Both the position numbers and the translations under genes were made by a program. Shown piece by piece: positions 12,796-25,800 of a stretch of DNA of 45,000 nucleotides. Below the pieces are notes generated by a model. That model was not told where the DNA came from. It worked only from the letters and a program-made list of their open reading frames with translations, and ran no database searches. The DNA comes from Chrysomallon squamiferum (lineage: Eukaryota; Mollusca; Gastropoda; Neomphalida; Peltospiridae), in contig CM022666.1 in NCBI GenBank assembly GCA_012295275.1, forward strand, positions 15,961,772 through 16,006,771, written 5' to 3'. Positions within the stretch are counted from its first letter, which is position 1. Each line of letters starts with the position of its first letter.

Positions 12796-15152
12796 AAATA
12801 CATAAATTAATATATAAATAAATAAATAAATAAATCAACAAAGAAACAAATAAATAAACAAATAAATAAGCAAATATACAAATAAATAACTAAAATAAAA
12901 TAAAATAAAATAAAATAAAATAAAATAAATAAATAAATAGATAAATAAAAAAATGTAAAATGTATAAATAATTAGTCACATAGACTGACAAATAAAATAG
13001 GTAATTAAATAAGTAAATAAATAAACAATTACTGCTATTACATTAACAATAGGTAAAGCTATTTTTAAACAGGAAACCATGTTTAATACAAAATTAATAA
13101 AATATTTATTAATAAAATCAGAGACTTTCTATTCACCCCTCCACACCAAAACCCCCCCAAAAAACCATGATGAATATAAATATATCTGTCTTCCTTCAAA
13201 AACACTTTTTGTAAATTTTATAATTAACCCTTTTGGTAAGTAGACCTAAAAGAAATCTTCCGTATAACTGCATTAACAAAACAAAAATAATTAGAACGTT
13301 TACATCAGTGATTTCTACCTGTTTAAGTATTAAATGAACATTAAATGTGACTGGAAGTTAAAAGCAGGTTAATGACAGTTTGTTTACAGGTGACAGAAGT
13401 TTGCTCACCTAAGTAATCGTTCGTAGAGATGTCCGGAAGCGAGAGAGAAAATGTTTAAAGTTTTGTCTTCATCAACCTCAGCAGTCGATCCAGTGATTGA
13501 ACTGAAAAACAAATTTAGTATTTACATGTAAATTTGTATTTATATGTAAATTTGTATTTATATGTAAATTTGTATTTATATGTAAATTTGTATTTATATT
13601 GATATTTTTTTATATTTATTTCACATTGACTGTTTTGTGTTATTTATATACAGTATTTAAGCAGTTTGTGATAACAAGTAGTACAAATTTATAGGAACTA
13701 TACAAATATTTTGAAATTGTAAGATATTTTACACAGACACACACACACACACACACACACACAACACACACACACAAACACACAAACACACATACACTTT
13801 TTGCTTTTCACCTGTGTGTATCAATGGTTGGTTTACATAAAGTAAACATATTGCTAACACTCAACAGACTATTATTTTACAGAAAAAAAACAAAAACAAC
13901 TGTGAAAAATTACATTAAAAAGAGAATCACCTACAAACACACACACAAAACAGCATGCAAAGACACAAAATAATCTAATACAAGACACACACACAGAAAC
14001 ACCTCCACAAACAGCTTGTATACAACAAGATAAACATGTTAACATAAATATTCAAATCAACATTACAGTCACTTTCAAAACTTTTTTCATTAATTATTTA
14101 TATTTGTTTTTGTTTTTTTTATTTATTCTGAATAAGCTTGTAAATGATAGTTATTGTTTATTTATTTATTGTTTTAAATATTTTAACCCATCCAAACAAT
14201 CAGTTTGCTAATAATAATTAATATGGCTAGATAAATTACAGTATAGCAAATATATAAAAGCAATACTATATAAATATTATATAAATACAAATTAATACAA
14301 ATATTACAGTGATGTTAGTGTATATGTTTTATATCACTACAGTTTAAAAGCAGATAATACAAGATTAATTAATGTAATTAAATCAGAGACAGAAAAAGAA
14401 TTAAAAAATTTGATTTTGTTAAAAGTTAAAATCACCAGTATAGCAAGCAAGCACAATAACTGTGTTTATATTATAAATGTTAGTGTCACCAACACAACAG
14501 AGGTACACAGCTGTATCTGATGTTATATACATGTTTTACCAACAACATCAGTGTAGCCATACAAACACAACAAATGTTTATAAACACAACAAATGTAAAC
14601 AAACACAACAAATGTATACAAACAGTAAAAACAGTGCTCAAAATAACAAAACAAATGTACTCAAGACAACAGTGATTTTTACCTACAAAAAGAAAGTATT
14701 TAATTTCTGTGTAAACACAACCAATCTCAATTTAAACACAACCATCATTTTATATACCAGGCTAGAACAGAAGTACTTTCTTCTTTATTATCATGTACAA
14801 TTAAAATTTCAAAAGTATTAATGCTCAGAGATGTTACATTTAATCGTAGACATATCTTCCAGTTTTGTTTATCACATCATACAACAAGTTTACTATTTAC
14901 AAAATTCCTTTTCTATAGACATCAGTCTTTGTCCATCTTTTGTAAACTCTTAACACATGACAGTCTGAAGGATCAAGATTGGGAAAATAAAATGGGTACA
15001 GCATTTTTTTTTCTAGCTGAATTTGTCAAGAATGTCCTTGGTAGGTTTTGATGTGTGAAGACTGACATCATTAATGTGTAAGAATAACAAATACATTGAA
15101 AGATGGAATGATATTAGAAACAACACTGAATGATTATATACATCTACATCTA

Positions 15153-15244
<92 letters not shown>

Positions 15245-15616
15245 ATATATATGTGGCTAAATATGTCTACAAACATTAAATATTTTCAAATTTTCATTAT
15301 ACACAAAAAAAAAACATGGCACACTTCTGTTCCAAACTGACATAAACACATAAAAAAATATAACAATAAAGACTCACACACATAAAAGACGCAGTGTAAC
15401 TGTACTCACACAAGCGTGCTGTTAGAGGTGGAGAGAAGACACACAGAAAGGAACACAGAGCTGTCTACTGGTTTGAGTGACCCATGCAGACAGAATACAG
15501 TGAGAGACTTACTGCATCAGATCCCACACTGACCTTGAAAGGGAGTTCCACAGACCCACGCTGTCATCTCCATCCTGCAGCAGTTGGTCCATCTGTCTGT
15601 CTGGTTTCTTAGCAAC
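8621..15616 (-). CDS. UGGT: UGGT exons 33-42: GT24 catalytic domain and ER retrieval signal
   Basis: Roughly residues 1187-1531. Glycosyltransferase family 24 landmarks: [18 protein letters not shown] (exons 34/35), [13 protein letters not shown] (exon 35), [12 protein letters not shown] (exon 36), [11 protein letters not shown] and FVDADQ (exon 37; the DAD motif at about 1331-1333 binds the divalent metal and UDP-sugar), [11 protein letters not shown] (exon 38), [19 protein letters not shown] (exon 39), [12 protein letters not shown] and CETWC (exon 40), [11 protein letters not shown] and RIVPEW (exon 41). Exon 42 (8621-8646) carries only DKLEKEEL and stop; KEEL is a KDEL-like retrieval signal, as the REEL of human UGGT1. 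The catalytic residues expected are all present. Confidence 0.95.
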
Positions 15617-18600
15617 CTGAGACAGAAACAGACATCCATTTTATGTCTGTTATTGTTAACAGTAGTAATAATAATAATAACAATAATAATAATAATAGTA
15701 ATAATAATAATAATAGTAAAAATACTAAGAAAAGTAATGATAAAATTATAATAATAATAAAAAAAAAAAAAGTAATAATAAAAAATAATAATGATAAAAT
15801 TATAATAATAATAATAACAACAACCAATATAATAATTATAATGACAATAGCACTAATAATAATAATGATGATGACACACTAACAAACTCATTGAAAGTGG
15901 AATGATGTTAAAAACAACACAGGAAGTTCTATCTATGATTAAATGTGTCTAAAAGCATTATTTTTATTTTGTGTTTTCATGATAAAAATGGAATAGACTT
16001 TTATTCCAACCTGAAGCAAGCACATAAACACATAAGAAACAACCCAGTCAATATAAACACATAAATACATATAAAAGTCACTGAAAAAAAATAATAATAA
16101 AAAAATTAATAATAATATAAATAATAACTGTATAATAATAATGTTGATGATAAACATAATAATACAATAACACTGATGATTAATAATAATAAGAAGAAGA
16201 AGAAGAAGAAGAAGAAGTAGTAGTTTACTCTGTAATTTTGTTTTGTACTTGCTCAGTAATGCAGCTAATAATTATGTTGATAATATATAAACAGTATCGT
16301 AACAAACTTATATTAAAATTAACTGTAAAATATATTTGGTACTTACTACCTAATAACATAATACTGAGATTTTCTTAGACAAACATTCTTTCTGTTTGAG
16401 AAGTATCACTCACCTTGACTCGTATAATTTTACTTTTAAAACTTCCAATAGCAACTACAACTTCCTTTGAACCTGGTGGTGTGTCCGTGTATTCGTGACT
16501 AGAAAAAATATTTAAAACAAAAAAAACCTCTGATAAATTTCACATGTTATACCAATAAGTATTAAAAAGACAAATATTAGAACAAATTAACATTTAGATA
16601 AATTCAGTACATTATACCAGTCACTATTAAACAGATAAGTGTCGTGAACTAGAAAAATAATATATAAATATTAGATATACTATAATGTTTGTTAAAGAGA
16701 GAAAAACAGGATACAAGAAAACTGTCACCTCTCCAGTTAGCTAAAGACTGTAAACAGAATGGAGATGTGAATCAGTAGAAAACTCAGATTCAGCCATTTT
16801 TTAAATAATATAAAACCCAGGAAATCTGACACAGGTCAGAACACAACACAGTGACTGATGTACCTGCTCTACCTGCACAATAATCCTATCTCATGATAAT
16901 ACTGACTTTTTTATTTTTTTTATTTTTAATATGGTTGAGTATTGTTAAAAATAATAATAATAATAATAATAATATGATGATGATGATGATGATGATATGA
17001 TGATGATGACATAATAACCAGAACATAAAAATAATAGCTGCCTAATAAGATAAATCTTGTACTAATACTGATATTTTACATGTTTGTGTATTAAACTGTT
17101 CTGATACTGAGTGTATTAAACATGTAAATATAAAACACAGTTTACCTCTATCTCGTACTAATACTGATATTTTACATGTTTGTGTATTAAACATGTAAAA
17201 TATAAAACACAGTTTACCTCTCTATCTCGTACTAACACTGATATTTTACATGTTTGTGTATTAAACATGTAAAATATAAAACACAGTTTACCTCATAATA
17301 CTGATATTTTACATGTTTGTGTATTAAACAGATCTATGTCATGAACTAAAACTGAATTTTACATGTTTGTGTATTAAACATAAAAATAAAACACATTAGA
17401 TCTATCTTGTACTAATACTGACATTTTACATGTTTGTGTATTAAACTGTTCTGATACAGAGAGAAAAACATGGATAAAACAAACCTCTATCTCATTACTA
17501 ATACTGATATTTTACATGTTTGTGTATTAAACTGTTCTGATACTGAGTGTATTAAACATGTAAATATAAAACACAGTTTACCTCTATCTCGTACTAATAC
17601 TGATATTTTACATGTTTGTGTATTAAACTGTTCTGATACTGAGTGTATTAAACATGTAAAATATAAAACACAGTTTACCTCTATCTTGTACTAATACTGA
17701 TATTTTACATGTTTGTGTATTAAACATGTAAAATATAAAACACAGTTTACCTCTCTATCTCGTACTAACACTGATATTTTACATGTTTGTGTATTAAACA
17801 TGTAAAATATAAAACACAGTTTACCTCTCTATCTCGTACTAACACTGATATTTTACATGTTTGTGTATTAAACATGTAAAATATAAAACACAGTTTTTAT
17901 TTTTGATATTTTACATGTTTGTGTATTAAACATGTAAAATATAAAACAGTTTCTCTCTATCTCGTACTAATACTGATATTTTACATGTTTGTGTATTAAA
18001 CATAAAATATAAAACACAGTTTACGTCTATCTTGTACTAATACTGACATTTTACATGTTTGTGTATTAAACATAAAATATAAAACACAGTTTACCTCTAT
18101 CTTGTACTAATACTGACATTTTACATGTTTGTGTATTAAACATGTAAAATATAAAACACAGTTTACCTCTATCTTGTACTAATACTGATATTTTACATGT
18201 CTGTGTATTAAACTGTTCTGATACAGAGTATTAAACATGTAAAATATAAAACACAGTTTACCTCTATCTTGTACTAATACTGATATTTTACATGATTGTG
18301 TATTAAACTGTTCTGATACTGAGTGTATTAAACATGTAAAATATAAAACACTTTTTACCTCTCTATCTTGTACTAATACTGATATTTTACATGTTTGTGT
18401 ATTAAACATGTAAAATATAAAACATAGTTTACCTCTATCTTGTACTAATACTGATATTTTACATGTTTGTGTATTAAACATGTAAAATATAAAACACAGT
18501 TTACCTCTCTATCTCATAAATCTCAAGAGATCTTCCTTCTCTCAGTCGCAGGATCCAGACTCCTGGGTTAGCTTTCAGCTGGAAGTAACCCTGTAACACA

Positions 18601-19199
18601 AACACAGTAACAAACTCAGTCTTTGTAACTTTGTTTTTTCATAACTCAAACAGATACTGTTTCATTCAAATGGTTTCATTCAGACAGAGAAACAGACAGA
18701 CAGACAGACAGACAAACAGGAAGATAAATAGATAAATAGACAGACAGATAGATAGATAGACAGACAGACAGGTATACAGACAGATGGACAGACAAACAAA
18801 CAGTTATAGAATATTTTTTAAAAATCATATGTAATAACAAATTGTAACACACAAACAAACAAATTTCTGTTGAATTTCTCAACATTATTTAGAATAATGG
18901 ATTTCACTTCTGTGACATATTTTAAACTATTCTCTGTAAAATAGCGTAACTTTCAGACTTACCAGATTTGCCATGACGATGGTATCCATGAGAACGGCGC
19001 TGCTGTTAGTACCCAGTGTAAACTGCAGCCCCCTCGGCGGCTGCATCGTGTTAGCATCGTGACAGTGACCTGAACACAATCAATAAATAAATAAATAAAC
19101 AAACATAAAATAAATCAATAAATCAATAAATAAATAAATAAATAAATAAACAAATAAATCAAATAAATAAATTAATTAATTAATTAAATAAAAAATATA

Positions 19200-19230
<31 letters not shown>

Positions 19231-21455
19231 ACAAATATATAAATAAATAAATAAATAAATAAATAAACAAATAAATAAATAAACAAATATTCAACACATC
19301 CAAATAGCAACAGTTGTTTGTCTATCTATCTTTCTATCTATGTATTAATTTATTTTATTATTATTATTATTATTTTATTTTTTTTAGACATTTCTTAATA
19401 TTTTTTATATTCTTAATAACTTCAAAGACTAATTATAACTGCTAAATTATATAAATTTTTAGATTTATTTTTATTTATTTATTTATTTGTTTATTTTATT
19501 ATATTATTATTATTATTATTTTTTTTTTTTTACCTTCCAGTAGTAAATATTCCAGTTCAAACTCAGCATTGACTGCTACTTCAACCTAAAACACAAAACA
19601 AATTGTCAAGAAAAAATGAACTGAAACAGAGAGTCAGTTATTTACACTATTAGAAATGATTAATACATTTTCTTAGCACCTATAGATAAAAAGCCATCAT
19701 AAAGTAAAACAGTTAATATTTAATGATTGAATTTTTCTTATTTAATTTACTGATAAAACAAACAAAAAGGAATTAAAGTATTTTAAAAATAAAATATTTT
19801 ATGTTATTTGCAATGTACTGTATAGAACAATCAGTATTTTTAATTTATGTCAAGAAAAATAAAAAAAATAAAACTAAACAACAACAACAAAAAAACACGA
19901 ACATTTTTATTAATTTTCAAAGATGGGGGAAAATTAATGAAGATAGAAAGAAATGTTTTGACAACACACAGATCACATTTGTAATCAACAGTTACATGTT
20001 ATCACACAAGTTTACAAACAAACAGATAAATCAGAGATGAAAACCCACATGATTGAGTTACTCTTTCCAAAAAGCAAAAAGAGCCTATTCATAAGCACCT
20101 TCCCTACACAGGAAAACATTCATCATCTTTGATAAACAAGACACTGAGAAGTGGCTGGAACAGAAAAGTGGTGGACAGAAGAACCGAGAAGATTTGATCC
20201 TGTGTCGAGTGACACCTCAGACTATTTCTGTAACACTGAACACTGAATACTCACCTCCTCTAGCAGGATGTTGTCGAGGTCGTAGGGAGACCTCACTGCC
20301 TCCACCAGCCAGCTCTCTGGGGGGTGCATGTTCACAGTGAGCAGACTTTTCTGGGGGAGGTCGTTAAACCTGGCGTAGGGACCTGCACTGTGGCTTCCGT
20401 CAGAATTAAAACTCACTTCAGGCTCAAACACATAGCGGTAGAAACTAGAATTAAAATTTGAATTTTAGTTTAAAACTTAAACCTATAGAGTTATAATTAT
20501 AAATTAAATTTTTTTACTTTTTGAAATTAGCTTGTGAAATACTGAATGGTAGCACAACATTAATTATTCAGCTGTGATAATTCAAACTTTAGATTAAATA
20601 TAAATAAATAAATATAAAAACTCATCTCTATCTTTGATAGCTTGTCCACTGATTGTATCTTTCAAAAAATTAGACTAAAGAAAAAAAATAAAATATGTTG
20701 TTGAAAGTGTATACTGAATTTCTAACTTGAGGAAACCATGCTAAGGAAATGATGCAGATTTTATGCTAAAAATTTATTTGATATTTTTTCTATCAGTAAT
20801 AAATAAAATGTGAAATATTATCTGAAGTTAAAGTTTATTACAAGGAAACAGAAGAAAAGGATCAAACCTTTTGAGTGGCATCTCAGATAGTTTATCTTTG
20901 CAGTTGAAATACAACTTGATCTCTACATTCGTTACCTCTCTTAGAACCTGAAACATCAAATTAACACATTTTAATTAATTTATTTTATTATTCCATAACA
21001 ATTCAATTTCAGAATTAACTAGATACCAGATCTACAGATAAAGATTTAAAAATATAACACAACTATAGTAATAAAATTGTGCTTACACAAAAGGAGAAAA
21101 GACTGAGAATTAATAGATTATCCACATTTAAAGCATGTTTTACTTTTATTTTTATCCATGGAAGCATTACTTTAAATTTATACAAAAATTCTAATAATAT
21201 GTAAAATAATTCTTAACATTAGAAATTTGATAATAAAACATTTCACTCTAAATTATGTTCAACAGTTTCCAAGATTTTCATTAGGTTTTAAAGAAATGTT
21301 AGTTAATTGGAACATTACAGCAAAAAAATTATTTCATGAAATGTCAATTTGTTTTAATGTTTTAATAAGACCTTACCAAAAAAAAAAAAAAATAATAATA
21401 ACAATAATAATAAAAAAAAAAATAAAATAAATAAATAACAATAATAATAACAATA

Positions 21456-21493
<38 letters not shown>

Positions 21494-21969
21494 ACAAAAA
21501 AACAACAAAAAAAACAAACAAACAAACAAACAACCAATGACTATAAAGATGACTATTTAAACTACTTACTTCAAGGAGTGAAGCTAGTTTCTGAGCTTCT
21601 CTTGAGACTGGGTCAACGATGGCCTCAATGAAGAAGGCTGGTGCAGAGTCGTCTGCAGGAATCTTCACAACACTGTCAACATTGTTACATGTAGTTAATA
21701 CACAACACAAAGTGAATACACAACACTGTCAGTGTTGTTACATGTAGTTAATACACAACACAAAGTGAATACACAACACTGTCAATGTTGTTACATGTAG
21801 TTAATATACAACACATACATAATTAATCTCACACACAGAACATTATCAAAACAAAACTTAAAAATAGTGAAACATACCAGATAACAATTTATTAAATATA
21901 ATGAAGAAAGAATAAAACAACAGATGATAATAACAACAATAAATAATAATAATAATAATAATGGTAATG

Positions 21970-22022
<53 letters not shown>

Positions 22023-22051
22023 TAATAATAATAATAATAAAATAATAATAA

Positions 22052-22125
<74 letters not shown>

Positions 22126-22136
22126 TAATAATAATA

Positions 22137-22224
<88 letters not shown>

Positions 22225-22803
22225 CAAATAAACAATCAGTAAATAAATCTACTGTAAACTGAACAGTCCTCCAAATATATGAATACAACCATAATGCTGA
22301 CACAAAAAATAGGAATAACATCTATCAACACTTACACAGCAAACTGTTATATACAGGTAACTAAATTATTTTTTGTGATTACCTGTGTAACAAACTAAAA
22401 AGGTAACTAAATTATTTTTTGTGATTACCTGTGTAACAAACTAAAAACAAACTAAAAAGTGTAACAAACTAAAAAAGGAAGAGTTATTTTGTGATTACCT
22501 TGTAACAAACTAAAAAGGTAACTGTACAGGTATTTTGTGATTACCTGTGTAACAAACTAAAAAGGTAACTGAAGAGTTATTTTGTGATTACCTGTGTAAC
22601 AAACTAAAAAGGTAACTGAAGAGTTATTTTGTGGTTACCTGTGTAACAAACTAAAAAGGTAACTGAACAGTTATTTTGTGGTTACCTGTGTTTCTGGGAA
22701 GAAGATATGACTTTCTTTCTGGTGCTTGTTTGAGTCTGTGCAGTCAACAAAGAACCAACCTTCATAGACAACTCACTTCCCCTACAATACAACCAGACTG
22801 TTA

Positions 22804-22836
<33 letters not shown>

Positions 22837-25800
22837 GAGAGAGAGAGAGATAGAGAGAGAGGATCTATTTACATTATATTTTATTTAATGTTTTCACTAT
22901 CAAAGTGTGTGTTGGTGTTTAACACAAAATGTTTAACTATAGCAGAGACAGATAACACCCAGACACTGAGATGGGCTAATGAAAATGCTACAGAGGAGTT
23001 TCTGTTATAATTCAAAGTATAGCAAATGCTAAACTGGTCGCTATATATATATATATATGTATGTATAATAAAAAATTATGACTGTTGTAGCAGTCATTGA
23101 AGAATCAAATATCACTAACTTTAAAAAAAGAAAAAGTACTTTGTCATGATGTGGAAACTGATTAAAAGTAGGTATATTTATCAAAGTAGGTATAAATAAA
23201 GATTTACATAACGTTTTCCTTATTTTCAACAGATTATTTTATAAATACTCCATGAATTAATTTCTTAAACACTTTTATTCTTGCCTAAATAGCTGATAAA
23301 CATAACCTGATAATTATAAAACAATAATAACAATAATAAAAACATTAACTACTAGATTTAACAGTTAAAAACTTACGCTGTTCCCTTGTGTCCGAGACTT
23401 TTCAGTTTATCTGATATTTTCTTAGCAAACTGAGAACTGACGAACTTCTCCAGCAGCGCAAAATCATCAGTCGTAAAATCCTCATCTTCTCTCAGAGGTC
23501 CCAGAACCTGAAACAGTTTACTTTACTTACTTACTTACTTATTTACTTACTTATTTACTTACATACTTATTTACTTATTTTACTTACATATTTATTAATT
23601 TACTTTATATTTATTTAGTTTATTCATTTATTTAGTTATTTATTTATTTACTTACTTACTTACTTATTTACTTATATATTTATTTATTTATTTACTTAAT
23701 TACTTAGTTGTTTTTTTTATTTATTTGCTTATCTGTTTACTTACTTAATTATTTATATATCTTTGTGATAAGTGAAAGTTTGAATAAAAAATTACAAATA
23801 AGAAATTTTCATTAATATTTGAATCAGGCAATTATAAATCTGACATCATTTATTAAGATTTAAAGCACAATTTTAAAAATGTGAAATAAACCAATTAATT
23901 TTGAAATCAGGAAGTTATCAGTGTTTGAATCAAGAAATTATAAATATTAAATAACTTATGAAGTTTTAATGATAGTGATTTCATAAAGAGTTATCCAACA
24001 GTTAAAAAAAAACATTGCTTCCATGTAGTAATTCACAATATTTGATTTATTAAACTTTTAAACAATGAAATAATCTATAAATTGTTTTCTTTACAAATCA
24101 TAGACAATAACAAGTTCATCAATATTTCATTCTAGAAAAACAGTGCCAACAAAAATATTTAAAAAAATAAAATAAAATAAAATAAAAAATGAATAAAGAA
24201 ATAAAAAAATGAATAAAGAAATAAAAAAAGAAAGAAAGAAATAATAATAAAATAAAGAAATACAAAAACAAAAAAAAAAAATTGTAAAATGTTTCTAGAA
24301 GTACTAATAGAGAATATTTCAACAACTTTTTTTTAATATTACTGTATCTTACTTTTCCATTTGTTACAACTCCTCGTTGCCAGGGTTCGAACTTGAGGAC
24401 CTGTCTGACAAATGTCTGGTGAGACTGCAAAAATTTCCCAGTCTCCTTCTCCAGAGCTGATAAATAACCTTTAACATCCATACCCTGCAAAAACACAACA
24501 ACACAACACTACCCTGTAATAACATGCTAAAAATCATGGCCAAAACACTGAGACTGATGGGACTTTGTTATTTGTTATTAAGTGGTATGGATAAAAATAA
24601 TTATATTCTAATCAAGATGTTCATGTCATCTGCTTGATGATGCCGATGATGTGCATGCAGCTACAACATCATCATTATCACAGACCGTAGTCAGATAGAG
24701 TTAATCAACTTCTATAAAGTTTAATTACAGATAGTATTAATCTGTTTCTTAAACTGAGTCATTGTTACACTATTTACATGAATCGCTAACATTTCTTTTC
24801 ACATCTCATTTATGAAGTAAAGTTTATAAATGGAGTTATTCTTGCTTTATTAGCATGATTTCTAAGCAGGCAGCTCTGCATATTTTTCTTTCATATTCTA
24901 TCTCTGAAAAGTAATGCATGTCTAGGTTTTGTGTGCAATATATCTGTCATTGTGTGTACATGTGTGTTTATGGGTGTGTTTTGTGTGCAATATATCTCTC
25001 TCTGTCATTGTGTGTGTGTGTGTGTGTATATGGGTGTGTTTGTGTGCATGTATGTGCAAGTGTGTGTCTTTGATTGTATATACAGGGAAAAAAATGTCTA
25101 TAAACATAATTTATATCTAGTTATAGTTATATTTGTATATACAGACATATATCTATCTCTATTAAATTAAGAGTACAAGCTAATTAATATATATGCATTA
25201 CATGTACAGCTAAATCCTCCAGAGTTTTCTCCCCTGACGCGAGCTCTTTTACATTCTCCTCTTTAACCAGCTTGGTGATGAAGTTGCGAGCGTTGTTGCC
25301 AGACAAAACTTTCAATGCTACAAAAACTGCCTTGTTAATCTTGTTCTCATCATCTGCAGAAACTGGGTTGAAAACCACACTAAGTCGTAATTCACTGGTG
25401 TGTTTCTGAAATTTTTTTTAAATTAAATAATAATAATAATAATAAATAAATACTAGAATTTTTTTAATTAATATGTTTATAAATGAAAAATAAAAGTTCT
25501 TAATTTTGTTAAATTTGATAACAATTTTTGTAATTTTCATTACTAAAATAACATTTTAATGTTACTTAATTCAACAAAATTATTAAATAAAACACTAATA
25601 ATTTTTAATAGATTTAAAAAACATGAAATAAAAAAATAAAAAAGTAATGAAGCTAATAAATTTTTTTATTATACATCTATATATATAAAAATATTCATGT
25701 AAATTGTTTTAAAATCAAAGGGAGGTAACTAACCAACTGTTTAATTGCATTATACATGTGTTGTCTCCCTGCCACAGTGTCAAGGTCAGCCACAACCCAC

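Noticed and set aside
15495-15616. Longer version of UGGT exon 33 ending at a GTAAGT donor near 15512
   Set aside because: That donor is phase 0, while exon 34 requires phase 2; the upstream donor AAG|GTCAGT at 15534 fits the frame and gives continuous coding sequence. The GTAAGT site could serve an alternative transcript.
17050-18510. CRISPR-like or satellite array with palindromic repeats
   Set aside because: Units are contiguous, without unique spacers, and lie inside a eukaryotic intron; the palindrome is part of a minisatellite unit.
19801-20040. 79-codon plus-strand ORF in UGGT intron 28
   Set aside because: Lys/Asn/Gln-rich, low complexity and antisense to an intron, without a recognisable domain.
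21791-22321. ORFs of poly-Ile, poly-Leu and poly-Tyr, up to 176 codons
   Set aside because: Direct translation of the (TAA)n microsatellite in UGGT intron 25.
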